From Myxococcales bacterium (lineage in GTDB: Bacteria > Myxococcota > Polyangia > Nannocystales > Nannocystaceae): DNA of 64,000 bases. The translations under genes were made by a program, and so were the position numbers. Below the pieces are notes generated by a model. It was not told where the DNA came from. It ran no database searches and was given only the letters and a program-made list of their open reading frames with translations. Below, piece by piece: positions 1 through 8,220 of this stretch; within the stretch, counting starts at the first letter, position 1, and each line of letters starts with the position of its first letter. Location of the stretch: positions 1 through 64,000 of the forward strand of contig JAEUJW010000107.1 of NCBI GenBank assembly GCA_016793465.1, given 5' to 3'.

Positions 1-106
1 CCACCCCGAACGCTGGACCGGCAACACCCGCAACTGGAAGCCCGTCCGCGTCGTCTGCCTCAACCCAGAGCGTGAGCCCGCCGATTCCAAGGCGAAGCAC
101 GCCTGA
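1..106 (+). CDS. 3' end of a gene, possibly an IS transposase (partial)
   Basis: An open frame enters from the left edge and stops with TGA at 104-106. The visible 34-residue tail contains HPERWTGNTRNWKPV followed by a leucine-asparagine-proline stretch and a short basic end. From memory this resembles the C-terminal tail of some DDE transposase/integrase proteins, where an R-W...TRNW...P-V...LNP pattern closes the protein, but the catalytic part is outside the window. Base composition is milder than in the genes from 736 onward. Together with the unusual gene at 160 this suggests an accessory edge. Any other protein with a similar tail remains possible. Confidence 0.35.
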   Translation, partial: HPERWTGNTRNWKPVRVVCLNPEREPADSKAKHA

Positions 107-148
107 TTGCCAAGGCGACAACTATCCTGAAACTCACCGATACCGTCA

Positions 149-155
149 GGGGAGG
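149..155 (+). promoter_or_regulatory. Strong Shine-Dalgarno site for the 180-aa gene
   Basis: GGGGAGG lies just upstream of the GTG at 160. This is a better match to the anti-SD than most genes in the window show, and it fixes the GTG as the start. Confidence 0.6.
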
Positions 156-159
156 CACT

Positions 160-702
160 GTGAAAGACCTCCAGAACCGGACACTGACAGGGGCTCCGTT
201 GCTCACCGCGGAGTCGCCGAGCATTCTGCTGCGCCAGATTCGTAGAGTCCTCAAAGACGCGCTTGACAGCGATCTTCTCAAGATTGCTGAGGATGTCATC
301 CACAAGCACGTCCAGCTTGAGCGTTCGGGCGACGACGACTGCGAGTACGTGATTTTTGGTGGCCCAAAGGACTTTCGCCGCGACGACGCAAGTGCGCGAC
401 TGATACGCGACGACCTCGCATGGCTACACTTCACCCTAACCGTGCGCCAGCACGCCCCCGGTCGTCTCGAAATGCTAGGCTACGACTTTGAAATCGTATT
501 CCCCGATGGGCATATACCGCCTTTTATCCGCTTCGACCTCAACCTCCCAGGTCACACCAATGAGCTCCGCGAGCTTCGCAGCCATCTCCACCCAGGCAAC
601 GACGAGCTGCAGTTGCCCGCGCCAGTCATGACACCTGGCGAGATGCTCGAACTCCTGATCACGCGCTTACGTCCGCGCGACCCCGGAAAGCCTCGCAGCT
701 AG
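160..702 (+). CDS. Unknown protein, 180 aa, probably horizontally acquired
   Basis: I do not recognise the family. The protein is soluble, with no signal peptide or membrane segment. An amphipathic N-terminal half has repeated Asp/Leu/Ile-rich helices, residues about 60-110 alternate like beta strands, and a conserved-looking segment near 120-165 contains FIRFDLNLPGH, HPGNDELQLPAPV and TPGEMLELLI. That last part suggests a compact domain ending in a helix. Third codon positions are less GC-rich than in neighbouring genes (for example GATTTTGGTGGC near 352), unlike the chromosomal background. It follows a transposase-like tail and precedes a typical chromosomal gene, so an accessory role such as a toxin-antitoxin or island gene is possible but not shown. 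Confidence 0.7.
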   Translation: MKDLQNRTLTGAPLLTAESPSILLRQIRRVLKDALDSDLLKIAEDVIHKHVQLERSGDDDCEYVIFGGPKDFRRDDASARLIRDDLAWLHFTLTVRQHAPGRLEMLGYDFEIVFPDGHIPPFIRFDLNLPGHTNELRELRSHLHPGNDELQLPAPVMTPGEMLELLITRLRPRDPGKPRS

Positions 703-723
703 CCTCCGCGCCCCGCGCCGCGT

Positions 724-729
724 TACAGT
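724..729 (+). promoter_or_regulatory. -10-like TACAGT six nt before the start of the DUF1684 gene
   Basis: TACAGT fits TAnnnT and ends 6 nt before the GTG at 736. No ribosome-binding site fits in between, so a leaderless mRNA is the simplest reading. No convincing -35 is visible. Confidence 0.4.
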
Positions 730-735
730 CCCCGC

Positions 736-1638
736 GTGCGGCTCGCCCTCGCCCTCGCCCTCATGCTCGCCTGCCGCCCCGCCGCGCCCGCCTGCAGCAC
801 CTGCGAGGCCCTCGCGGTCGAACTACAAAAATGGCACGACGCGCGGGTCGCCGCGCTGCGGGCCGACCAGGGCTGGCTGACGCTCGCGGGCCTGTACTGG
901 CTCGACGAGGGCGAGCACGAGCTCGGCGCCGCTGAGACGTCCGACCTCGTGTTCCCCGCCGGCGCCCCGCCGACGATCGGCACGCTCACACTATTAAACG
1001 GCGAGGTCCGCCTGCGCACCGCCGACGGCGTCGACGCCCGCATCGCCGGCGCCCGCGTCGGCGACGTCGCGCTGCGCTCCGACGCCGACCCCGCGCTGCC
1101 CGCCGACCGCGTCGAGCTCGGCGCCCGCTTCACATTTTTAATAATCAAACGCGGCGAGCGGCTGGCGGTGCGGCTGTACGACCGCGAGTCGCCGGCGCGG
1201 CGCGGCTTCGCGGGCATCCCCCGCTTCCCGGCGAGCAGCGCGTGGCAGATAAAGGCCCGCTTCGAAGCTCATGAAAAACCGCGGCAGGTCGAGCACCCGA
1301 CCGTGCTCGGCGCCAGCGTGCCCGCCGAGGTCCCCGGCGTCGCCGTGTTCACGGTCGACGGCGCGGAGCACCGCCTCGCGCCGATCCTCGAGCGGGGCCC
1401 GCACGGCGACGAGCTGCTGTTCGTGTTCCGCGACCTCACCAGCGGCGTCGAGACCTACGCCGGCGGCCGCTTCCTCGTCACCCCGCTGCCGACCGACGGC
1501 GCGCTCGTGCTCGACTTCAACCGCGCCCACAACCCGCCGTGCGCCTTCACCGAGCACGCCACCTGCCCGGTGCCGCTGCCCGAGAACCGCCTCGCGCTGC
1601 GCGTCGAGGCCGGCGAGCACACGCCCGCCGGCCACTGA
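736..1638 (+). CDS. DUF1684 family lipoprotein
   Basis: The 300-aa product begins with a short lipoprotein-type signal (MRLALALALMLAC, Cys13 as the lipidation site). It then shows the DUF1684 pattern: W(H/D)..R...L....GWLTLAGLYWLDEGEHELG near residues 33-64, a central beta-rich region, and the family's ending, with a D-F-N-x-A-x-NPPCAF segment followed by a Cys-Pro-rich turn and ENRLALRVEAGE. DUF1684 proteins are of unknown biochemical role; most are exported. GTG 736 is chosen because the signal peptide starts there. Two AT-only islets (991-1000, 1133-1150) sit inside an otherwise very GC-rich frame. It is convergent with the next gene, with 9 bp between the stops. Confidence 0.85.
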   Translation: MRLALALALMLACRPAAPACSTCEALAVELQKWHDARVAALRADQGWLTLAGLYWLDEGEHELGAAETSDLVFPAGAPPTIGTLTLLNGEVRLRTADGVDARIAGARVGDVALRSDADPALPADRVELGARFTFLIIKRGERLAVRLYDRESPARRGFAGIPRFPASSAWQIKARFEAHEKPRQVEHPTVLGASVPAEVPGVAVFTVDGAEHRLAPILERGPHGDELLFVFRDLTSGVETYAGGRFLVTPLPTDGALVLDFNRAHNPPCAFTEHATCPVPLPENRLALRVEAGEHTPAGH

Positions 1639-1647
1639 GGTCCGCGC

Positions 1648-4600
1648 CTACCAGCCCTCGCCGCCGCCGACCTTCAGCAGGATCTGGCTGGCCTTCTGCG
1701 GCGCCCCGTTGAGGTCCTGCGGCATCCCCCGCAGCACCTCGAGCGCCCCGGCCCACGCCCCCGCGGCCACGCACGCGTCGAGCAGCGGCCCGTTGCGGTA
1801 CGACCGCATGCCCTTGGAGATCGCCCGCCACGCCTTGTACGCCGTGTCGAGGTCGCCGGCCTCGGCCATGCGCTTCGAGACCTCCTCGAGCTTGATGTCC
1901 GGGTAGCTGCCCGCGCGCGCGGCCTCGATCGCTCGGTCGAGCAGCGCGCCCGCGTCGGCCAGCTTGCCGCGGGCCGCCAGCCCCGCGAGCTCGGTCAGCT
2001 CGTTGTCCTGCTCGCCCTCGCGTGCGCGCGAGAACCACGCCGCCCACGCCGGGTCGGCCGGGTCGAGCGTCGCCAGCACCGCGAAGCGGACCGCCTGCTT
2101 CTCCGCGCGCGCGCGCCCGGACGCCTCGAGCTGCTCCGCGTCGGCGAGCCGTCCGAGCCGCACCGCCGCGCCGGCCAGCGCCGCCAGGAACTCGCCGGGG
2201 TAGTAGGCGCCCGCGACGATCTTCGGCGCCTGCGCCAGGATGCGCTCGAAGTGCCCGCGCGCCCGCTGCGGGTCGACGCGGGCCAGCGCCTCGACCGACT
2301 CGGCGCAGCGCTGGTGCACGAGGTCGACGAGCTGCCCGCGGGTCTCCGCCTGCGCGCCCGCGCCGGCGGCCGCCATCGCCTCGACGAGCCGGGCCTCGGC
2401 GCGGTAGGTCGACAGCCCCTCGAACCCGCCGAGCCAGCGCCACGCCGCGTCCCACTCCTTCAGCGCGATCAGCCGCGTGAGCCCGCGTTCGAGCAGCACG
2501 AACTCGTTGTTGGACGTCGACTCCGTCATCTTCGCCAGCAGCCGCTCGAGCTGGGCCGCCGACGCGCGCCGGCAGATCGCCGCGATCGCCGGCGGCGACA
2601 TCGACCACGACACCTTGCCGCCGCTCGTCAGGTGGTCGATCGCCTCGTCGACGCGGCCGAGCGCCGCGAACGCCTCCGCCACCACCGCGCGGTGCTCGGT
2701 CTGGTTGTTCTCCGGGTCGATGCCCGCGACCGCCGCCTTCAGCAGCTTCTCGCCCCTCCTGGCCTCGCCGAGCAGCGTCCAGCCCGCGCCGAGCATCACC
2801 TGCGGCCGGCACGGCGGCCACGTGCGGCCGATCTTCTTCAGCGCCTCCTCGCCCTCGGTCGACCACCGGCGCAGCGTCGCCTGCTGCTCGTCGGTCAGCG
2901 CGGGCGCCCCGGCGACGCGCCCGGTCAGCGCCGTCACCACCGCCTCGCCGCGCGCGTAGGCCGACCACCACGGGTCCCACGCGCTCCAGCCCGCGCCGCC
3001 GTCGATGGCCGCGGCCGCGCGGTCGAACAGCCCGAGGGCCATGGTCCGGGCCGCGAGCTTTCGCCGGTAGTCGCCGCCGTGGTAGCCGTCGCTGATCTTC
3101 TGCACGCCCTGCTCGAGCAGCGCCGCGATGTCGTCGATCGACCCGCCGGGCGGCGGCCACGTCTTCGACTTGCCCGGCTTCGTCGGCGCGGGCGAGGCCG
3201 GCGCCGCCGCGCCGGCCCTGGCCGTCTTCTTGCTCGCCTTCTTGGCCGGCCTGGGCGCGGCGAACTTGCGCTTGAACGCCGCCGGCGCGGCCTTGTCGGC
3301 GCAGGCCGAGGCCGCGTCGGGCCACACCTTGGCCTCGCCCCAGCGCCACGGCCAGGCCCACTTGCGGTCGACCACCCACGCGATCTTGCCGTCGACCTCC
3401 TCGACGCTCGCGCTCGCCTCGTCGGGCCCGATCACCACGCCCTCGGGCAGCGCCGCCGCCACCCGCTCGCCGTCGAGCGGGAACGCCGGGTTCCAGGCCA
3501 TGCCCTCGCCGTGGTCCTCGCCGCCGGCCGACAGCGGGCTGTCGCCGCTGGCCTCGATCGCCAGCTTGAAGGCGCCGATGGTCGCCCCGTCGCTCTCGCG
3601 CACGAACGTCAGGCCGAAGCTGCCCCACGCGACCAGCACGCCGTCGCCGTAGCTCACCCCGCTGCCCGGCGCCGCGACGTCGAGCCGCAGCGCCGGCGCC
3701 TCGCCGAGCTCCCAGATCTGCAGGCGACCGCGCGACGTCACCGCCAGCTTGCCGCCGTCCGGGCTCCACGTCGCCGCGTACGACCCGCCCGTCCGCGGCG
3801 CCGGCGCGTCGGGGCTGTACCTGTACTTGCCGCCGTCATAAATGAAGACGCCGGCCTCGGCCTGCCACTTGTTGTCCGGCTGGACCAGCGCCGCCATGCG
3901 CTTGCCGTCCTTCGACCACACGAACGACTCGGCGCCCACGTGCATCGGCAGCTTGCCGTTGGGCAGCCCGGTCGCCGTGTCGTAGTAGACGATGCCGGCC
4001 GGGTGCATGGCGAACTCGCCGCCGTCCGGCGAGAACGCGACCGGCGGGTGCGCCTTGCCGTCCCACAGCAGCTCGCCGGTGCGGGCGTCGAGCGCGAACG
4101 TCTGGTCCCACCCGCTGACCCCGACGATGCGGTCCGGGTGCCGCCACGACACCTGCTTCATCGGCTGCAAGCGCGGCTCCTCGTCGTCGCCGCGGGCGAC
4201 GCCGGCGCACCAGCGCGGCTGCGGGCTGCGCCCGACCAGCGGCACGACCGCCCCGAGCGCCAGGTTCGGGCCCCAGCAGGCGATGTACACGTCGCGGCTG
4301 TTCGGCGACCACGCCCACGCCGGCGGCCGGCTCCACCCGTCGGTGATGTACGCGCACGACTCGGGCTCGCCGGTGCGGGCGAACGGGTCGAAGCTGCCGA
4401 CCCCGTTGGTGTCGAACGTCAGGCCCACGCGGCGCCCGTCGGGTCGCCACTGGATGCACGGCCCGTAGTCGGGCCAGCCGACCCCGCCGCGCACGCGCAG
4501 CATGTTCACGCAGCGACCGGCGCGCACGTCCCAGATCTGCAGCACCCCGCCGAGCTCGTAGTCGCTGCCCGTCCACGAGCCGGTGGCGAGGAAGCGCCCG

Positions 4601-5112
4601 TCCGGCGACAGGTCCGACCACTCGACGTCGACGTCGTGCCCGTGCCCGTGCTGCAGCACCGCGAGCGGCCGGACGTGGGCCGTGGCCGCGCGGTGGGCCG
4701 CCGTGACCCCGTGCCGCTGCTCGTGCACGTACAGCGCCTCGCGCAGCGGCGCGAGGTCGCGGTCGGCCTCGAACTCGTCCCACGGCAGCGCCTCGATCTT
4801 CCTGGTCAACGCCGCCGCGGCCAGCGACCCGTCGAGCCCGGCGAACGCCGACGCCTCGTCCGCCTCCGCGGCCGCGCCGCCGCGCAGCACCGCCATCAGG
4901 TCGTCCTCGCCGAGCACGGTGACCCCGAGGCTGTTGGCCGCGTTGATCTTGCTGCCGGCCTTCTCGCCGGCGAACAGCACGTGCGTCGACTTGCCGACCC
5001 CGCCGCCGATCTTCGCGCCGAGCGCGGCGAGCTGCTTCTCCGCCTCCGCCCGCTTCAACCGTGAAAAGGTGCCGGTGAGGACGACCGTCTTGCCGCGAAC
5101 GTCGAGGGCCAT
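1648..5112 (-). CDS. BRCT + beta-propeller (WD40-like) + helical-repeat protein, 1154 aa
   Basis: The start is ATG 5112, because the protein then opens directly with a BRCT domain (residues about 5-75): GKTVVLTGTFSRLKRAEAE, GAKIGGGVGKSTHVLFAG and GSKINAANSLGV, as in the C-terminal domain of NAD-dependent DNA ligases. After a linker, residues about 150-520 carry repeated propeller-like blades (WSDLSPDGRFLATGSW, WSPNSRDVYIACWG, FSPDGGEFAMHPAG, WSPDGGKLAVTSRG). A Lys/Ala/Pro-rich linker leads to about 450 residues of alpha-helical, TPR-like repeats. BRCT domains usually bind phosphopeptides or DNA ends, so a scaffold role is an inference. The gene is divergent from 5136 with only 23 bp between starts. 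Confidence 0.8.
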   Translation of the reverse strand: MALDVRGKTVVLTGTFSRLKRAEAEKQLAALGAKIGGGVGKSTHVLFAGEKAGSKINAANSLGVTVLGEDDLMAVLRGGAAAEADEASAFAGLDGSLAAAALTRKIEALPWDEFEADRDLAPLREALYVHEQRHGVTAAHRAATAHVRPLAVLQHGHGHDVDVEWSDLSPDGRFLATGSWTGSDYELGGVLQIWDVRAGRCVNMLRVRGGVGWPDYGPCIQWRPDGRRVGLTFDTNGVGSFDPFARTGEPESCAYITDGWSRPPAWAWSPNSRDVYIACWGPNLALGAVVPLVGRSPQPRWCAGVARGDDEEPRLQPMKQVSWRHPDRIVGVSGWDQTFALDARTGELLWDGKAHPPVAFSPDGGEFAMHPAGIVYYDTATGLPNGKLPMHVGAESFVWSKDGKRMAALVQPDNKWQAEAGVFIYDGGKYRYSPDAPAPRTGGSYAATWSPDGGKLAVTSRGRLQIWELGEAPALRLDVAAPGSGVSYGDGVLVAWGSFGLTFVRESDGATIGAFKLAIEASGDSPLSAGGEDHGEGMAWNPAFPLDGERVAAALPEGVVIGPDEASASVEEVDGKIAWVVDRKWAWPWRWGEAKVWPDAASACADKAAPAAFKRKFAAPRPAKKASKKTARAGAAAPASPAPTKPGKSKTWPPPGGSIDDIAALLEQGVQKISDGYHGGDYRRKLAARTMALGLFDRAAAAIDGGAGWSAWDPWWSAYARGEAVVTALTGRVAGAPALTDEQQATLRRWSTEGEEALKKIGRTWPPCRPQVMLGAGWTLLGEARRGEKLLKAAVAGIDPENNQTEHRAVVAEAFAALGRVDEAIDHLTSGGKVSWSMSPPAIAAICRRASAAQLERLLAKMTESTSNNEFVLLERGLTRLIALKEWDAAWRWLGGFEGLSTYRAEARLVEAMAAAGAGAQAETRGQLVDLVHQRCAESVEALARVDPQRARGHFERILAQAPKIVAGAYYPGEFLAALAGAAVRLGRLADAEQLEASGRARAEKQAVRFAVLATLDPADPAWAAWFSRAREGEQDNELTELAGLAARGKLADAGALLDRAIEAARAGSYPDIKLEEVSKRMAEAGDLDTAYKAWRAISKGMRSYRNGPLLDACVAAGAWAGALEVLRGMPQDLNGAPQKASQILLKVGGGEGW

Positions 5113-5121
5113 GCCAGCTGC

Positions 5122-5129
5122 GGTATAAC
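5122..5129. promoter_or_regulatory. Overlapping divergent -10 elements
   Basis: GGTATAAC reads TATAAC on the plus strand, ending 6 nt before ATG 5136, and TATACC on the minus strand, ending 9 nt before ATG 5112. Both divergent genes could use this one AT patch in a 23-bp gap. Confidence 0.4.
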
Positions 5130-5135
5130 ACGCGG

Positions 5136-6536
5136 ATGCGCGCACCTGCGCCGACGAACCTCCGGCGAGCGCCGGCCCTCGCGGGGCTCGTCGCGGCAGT
5201 GGCCTGCGAGCCCGCCCCGCGCCCGCCCGCGTCCCCCACACCGCCCGCCGCCGACCAGCTCCCCGCGAGCGCCGGCCCGATCGCAGGCCCGACCCCGCGG
5301 CCCCGCACCCGCGCCGCCGTCCGCTCGTGCCCCGCGAGCGGCAAGCCGGCCCCCGTCGACCTCGACCCCCGCATCACCCTCGGCGAGGTCGCCGGCGCGA
5401 CCTGGCTGTTCGGCTACGCGTCCGAGGGCGCCGTGCTGGCCCGCCTCGATCGCTCCGGCGGCCTGGCGAAGTTGAAGGTGCCGCTGGACGACGCGCAGGC
5501 CGGGGCGATCGACGGCGACACTATTTATCTGTACGCCTCGCGCCGCGGCGACGACGCGCCCACCCGCTGGCTGACCGTCGACGCCGGCGACCCCGACGCC
5601 CCCAGGCTCGGCGCCGTCGAGGCCCTGCAGGTCGGGGCCAGGGTCGACTACGCCGTGGGCCTCGGCGTCGGCGCCGAGCGGGCCCTGGTGATCACCGGCC
5701 ACATCGACGCGCGCGAGCTCGTCGTGCTCGACCGGCGCACCCGCTCCGCCGTCGCCCCGCCGCACCCGCTGGGCGAGGGCTTCTTGCCGGTGCACACGTC
5801 CTGCGACCGCGATCGCTGCGCCGTGATCGGCGTCGCCGACGAGGGCGGCGGACCCGCTCGCCGCCTCGTGGTGATCCGCGCGCTCGCCGACGGCACCCGC
5901 GAGCAGGAGCAGCTCGCCCCCGGGTGGATCGGCCAGCCCCACGCGGCCGAGCTCGGCGACAGCGTCATCGTCGCCTGGCCAGCCGACGGCGGCCTCTACC
6001 TGCGCGCGCTCGACCGCTGGGGCCGCCCGCGCGGCGCCGCCGTCAAACAGGCGCAGCCCGACGTCCCGCCCGGACGCGAGGCCCTGCTGCACGCCGACGG
6101 CGCCGTCGCCCTGGCGATCGGCGGGCGCGACGGCTGGTCGTTCGCCCCCGTCGCCGCCGACGCCACGGTCGGCAAATTTTTAAAGATTTCGGCGGCGAGG
6201 CGCAGCTTCCTGCTCGGCGCGCCGCTCGACGACGGCCTCGCGTGGATCGACGTCGGCGGCGACGTCGACTACAGCCAGCTCGGCGACTCCGGCGCGTGGA
6301 TCCACTCGTGGCGCTCGGCGGTGTCGGCCGGCTTCGTGCCCGCGAGCGGAGCTCCGCCGGTCCACCACGACATCACCGCGGGCGGCGGCGGCGGCCGCGG
6401 AGGCTTCGACCCGCACATGCTCGTGCGCCCCGGCACCGCGTCGGCGCTCGTCGTCCCGCGCGGCGACGCCGACGGCCTCGAACAGACCGTGATCGCCCCG
6501 CTGCGCATCCCCTGCGGCCGCTCCTCCGGCGAATAA
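5136..6536 (+). CDS. Lipoprotein of unknown function, probable beta-propeller
   Basis: The 466-aa protein starts with a basic region and a hydrophobic stretch ending in a lipobox (LVAAVAC, Cys near 23), followed by a Pro/Ala-rich linker to about residue 60. The rest alternates short hydrophobic strands with Gly/Asp turns (for example TWLFGYASEGAVLARLDRSG, VDYAVGLGVGAERALVITGH, DSVIVAWPADGGLYLRALDR). This is typical of propeller-like periplasmic or surface proteins, but no family was recognised. A glycine run (GGGGGRGG) occurs near residue 413. The start may be leaderless (see 5122-5129). An AT islet at 6174-6190 encodes K-F-L-K-I-S. Confidence 0.75.
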   Translation: MRAPAPTNLRRAPALAGLVAAVACEPAPRPPASPTPPAADQLPASAGPIAGPTPRPRTRAAVRSCPASGKPAPVDLDPRITLGEVAGATWLFGYASEGAVLARLDRSGGLAKLKVPLDDAQAGAIDGDTIYLYASRRGDDAPTRWLTVDAGDPDAPRLGAVEALQVGARVDYAVGLGVGAERALVITGHIDARELVVLDRRTRSAVAPPHPLGEGFLPVHTSCDRDRCAVIGVADEGGGPARRLVVIRALADGTREQEQLAPGWIGQPHAAELGDSVIVAWPADGGLYLRALDRWGRPRGAAVKQAQPDVPPGREALLHADGAVALAIGGRDGWSFAPVAADATVGKFLKISAARRSFLLGAPLDDGLAWIDVGGDVDYSQLGDSGAWIHSWRSAVSAGFVPASGAPPVHHDITAGGGGGRGGFDPHMLVRPGTASALVVPRGDADGLEQTVIAPLRIPCGRSSGE

Positions 6537-6588
6537 GTTCACGTCCCCCGTTGACGACGCCCGCGTGTTGCCGTCACCGTGGGTCTCC

Positions 6589-7332
6589 ATGCCTTCGCTT
6601 CGCCACCTACCCTTCGCCTTCGCCGCCGCGATCGCGCTCTCGTCCGGCCCCGCATACGCCGACGCGATCGGCCGACCGCCGCCCGACTGCCCGCCCGGCA
6701 CCGTGGCCGGCGCGTCGCACTGCGGCGAGTTCTGCCTCGCCCAGGAGTGCGACTCCGACGCCGACTGTGAGGCCAACCAGGTCTGCATGGCGGGCGAGAT
6801 GGGCTGCTACCGCGTGAGCGAGTGCTTCAACTTGCCCGGCATCTTCTTCGAGGGCGCGTGCATGCCCGACATGAAGTGCGCCGAGGCCGGCCAGAACTGT
6901 CAGACGCCCAAGGTGTGCCACCCCGGCGCCGGCACCACCACCGACGACACCGGCAACAGCTCGACCACGGCGGGCACCACGAGCGAAGGCACCACCACCA
7001 TTGGCACCACCACCGGCTCGACCTCGAGCGGCACCACGACGAGCAGCCCCACCACCGGCGGCGCCACCACGAGCACCTCGACCTCCTCGACCGGCGGCTC
7101 ACCGACGAGCGGCGGCGGCGTGAGCGACGAGCCGACCGGCGGCAGCCCGACCACCTCGGGCAGCGGCACCACCGGCGGCTCGACCTCCGGCGGCGCGACC
7201 GGCGGCACCACCGGCGACCCCGGCACCCCGCCGAAGCAGGGCTGCCCCGACTGCCGCACCAGCGACGGCCCGCAGGGCGCCCTCGGCCTGCTGCTGCTGG
7301 TCGCCCTCACCCGCCGCCGGCGAAATTTTTAA
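6589..7332 (+). CDS. Cys-rich surface protein with Thr/Ser/Gly stalk and MYXO-CTERM-like tail
   Basis: Starting at ATG 6589 gives a clean signal peptide (MPSLRHLPFAFAAAIALSS...AYA). Residues about 24-110 hold some 12 cysteines in a pattern like small disulfide-rich modules (CPPGTVAGASHCGEFC, CDSDADC, CMAGEMGC). About 90 residues of Thr/Ser/Gly repeats follow, suggesting an extended stalk. The C-terminus has a Cys pair (GCPDC), a hydrophobic segment (GALGLLLLVAL) and a basic cluster (TRRRR). That is the Gly/Cys-hydrophobic-Arg layout of MYXO-CTERM sorting signals, which direct proteins to the myxobacterial surface. Surface anchoring is inferred from that layout; the ligand is unknown. Confidence 0.8.
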   Translation: MPSLRHLPFAFAAAIALSSGPAYADAIGRPPPDCPPGTVAGASHCGEFCLAQECDSDADCEANQVCMAGEMGCYRVSECFNLPGIFFEGACMPDMKCAEAGQNCQTPKVCHPGAGTTTDDTGNSSTTAGTTSEGTTTIGTTTGSTSSGTTTSSPTTGGATTSTSTSSTGGSPTSGGGVSDEPTGGSPTTSGSGTTGGSTSGGATGGTTGDPGTPPKQGCPDCRTSDGPQGALGLLLLVALTRRRRNF

Positions 7333-7339
7333 TTTTCAT

Positions 7340-7384
7340 AATTAAAAAATAAATAAAAAGACGCGCCCCGCGAGCGCGGGGCGC
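7340..7384 (-). terminator. Intrinsic terminator of the Crp/Fnr regulator gene
   Basis: On the minus strand a perfect GC hairpin (arms 7363-7372 and 7375-7384, GCGCCCCGCG paired with CGCGGGGCGC) is followed by a long T-rich run (complement of 7340-7360). It sits 20 bp past the stop at 7405. The T-run faces the plus-strand gene end at 7332, so it serves the minus-strand gene. Confidence 0.85.
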
Positions 7385-7404
7385 ATGCACACGCCGCTCG
7401 GCGC

Positions 7405-8136
7405 TCACGCGGCGTCGGCCATGATCTTCTCGTCGAGCAGCATGCGCCGCCCGCTCGCCGACACCAGGCCGCTGCGGGCCATCGCGGTCAGCGTGCGCGA
7501 CACGGTCTCGCGGCACGAGCCGACCATGCGCGCGAGCTCCGACTGCGTCGGCACCGGCGCGAGGATCCACCCGCTGCTGGCGGGGGCGCGGCGGCCCTGA
7601 CGCCGCGCCAGGCGGGCCAGCGTGCGGCGCAGGCGCTCCTCGACGTCGCACAGCGCCAGCCCGCTGGCCACCGCCTCGACCTCGCGCAGCTTCTCGCCCT
7701 GCAGCTTCATCAGGCGCAGCGTGGTCTCCGGCTCGCGCCGCATGTGCTCGACCAGCGCCTCCGGCGGAATTTTTAATAGTTCGCTCTGGACGGCGGCCAC
7801 CGCGGTCGACGACATCGTCACGCCGCCGAGGGCACACGCCTCGCCGAACACCTCGCCAGGCCCGAGCGCCGCGAGGATCAGGTCGCGACCGCCGTCCGAC
7901 GCCCGCAGCAGGTTGACCCGCCCGCGCAGCACGATGTACAGCCCGTCCACCGGCTGACCCGCGCCGACCAGCACGCTGCCCGGCGTCTTGCGCAGGCGGG
8001 TCGACGTCCGCCCCAGCAGCTCGAGCTCCGCCGGCCGCGCCGCCGTGAACGGCTCCACGCACGCCAGCACATCCGCCGTCTCCATGCGTTCAAGAGGGAT
8101 GTTGTTCGGGCGCTTGGCTTCGGATTCCGTGGGCAT
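7405..8136 (-). CDS. Crp/Fnr-family transcription regulator
   Basis: The 243-aa product has an N-terminal cyclic-nucleotide-type beta-roll (residues about 25-140: VGAGQPVDGLYIVLRGRVNLL and LGPGEVFGEACALGG), a long dimerisation helix, and a C-terminal winged helix with the Crp signature (PTQSELARMVGSCRETVSRTLTAM) near residues 185-210. GPGEVFGE matches the phosphate-binding cassette only in part, so the effector (cAMP or another ligand) is not clear. There are no Fnr-type N-terminal cysteines; Cys26 stands alone. ATG 8136 was chosen as the first good start before the conserved region. It is monocistronic, with its own terminator. Target genes are unknown. Confidence 0.85.
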   Translation of the reverse strand: MPTESEAKRPNNIPLERMETADVLACVEPFTAARPAELELLGRTSTRLRKTPGSVLVGAGQPVDGLYIVLRGRVNLLRASDGGRDLILAALGPGEVFGEACALGGVTMSSTAVAAVQSELLKIPPEALVEHMRREPETTLRLMKLQGEKLREVEAVASGLALCDVEERLRRTLARLARRQGRRAPASSGWILAPVPTQSELARMVGSCRETVSRTLTAMARSGLVSASGRRMLLDEKIMADAA

Positions 8137-8199
8137 ACGCCTGTGCTGCGAAGCACAAAACTTGCCAAGCCCGCCGACGCCTCGCCCACCTCGCAACTA

Positions 8200-8220
8200 T
8201 TTATAATTGTTCAATTTGCG
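8200..8220 (-). promoter_or_regulatory. AT-rich patch upstream of the Crp/Fnr gene
   Basis: A 20-bp AT-rich patch in very GC-rich DNA contains TATAAA on the minus strand (8205 to 8200), 64 nt before the start codon. It is a likely promoter core, although no -35 is evident at normal spacing. Confidence 0.35.

Noticed and set aside
2251..5064. 937-codon plus-strand ORF opposite the BRCT-propeller gene
   Set aside because: It is an antisense shadow: Arg/Ala/Pro-rich, no domains, while the minus strand has clear BRCT and propeller motifs.
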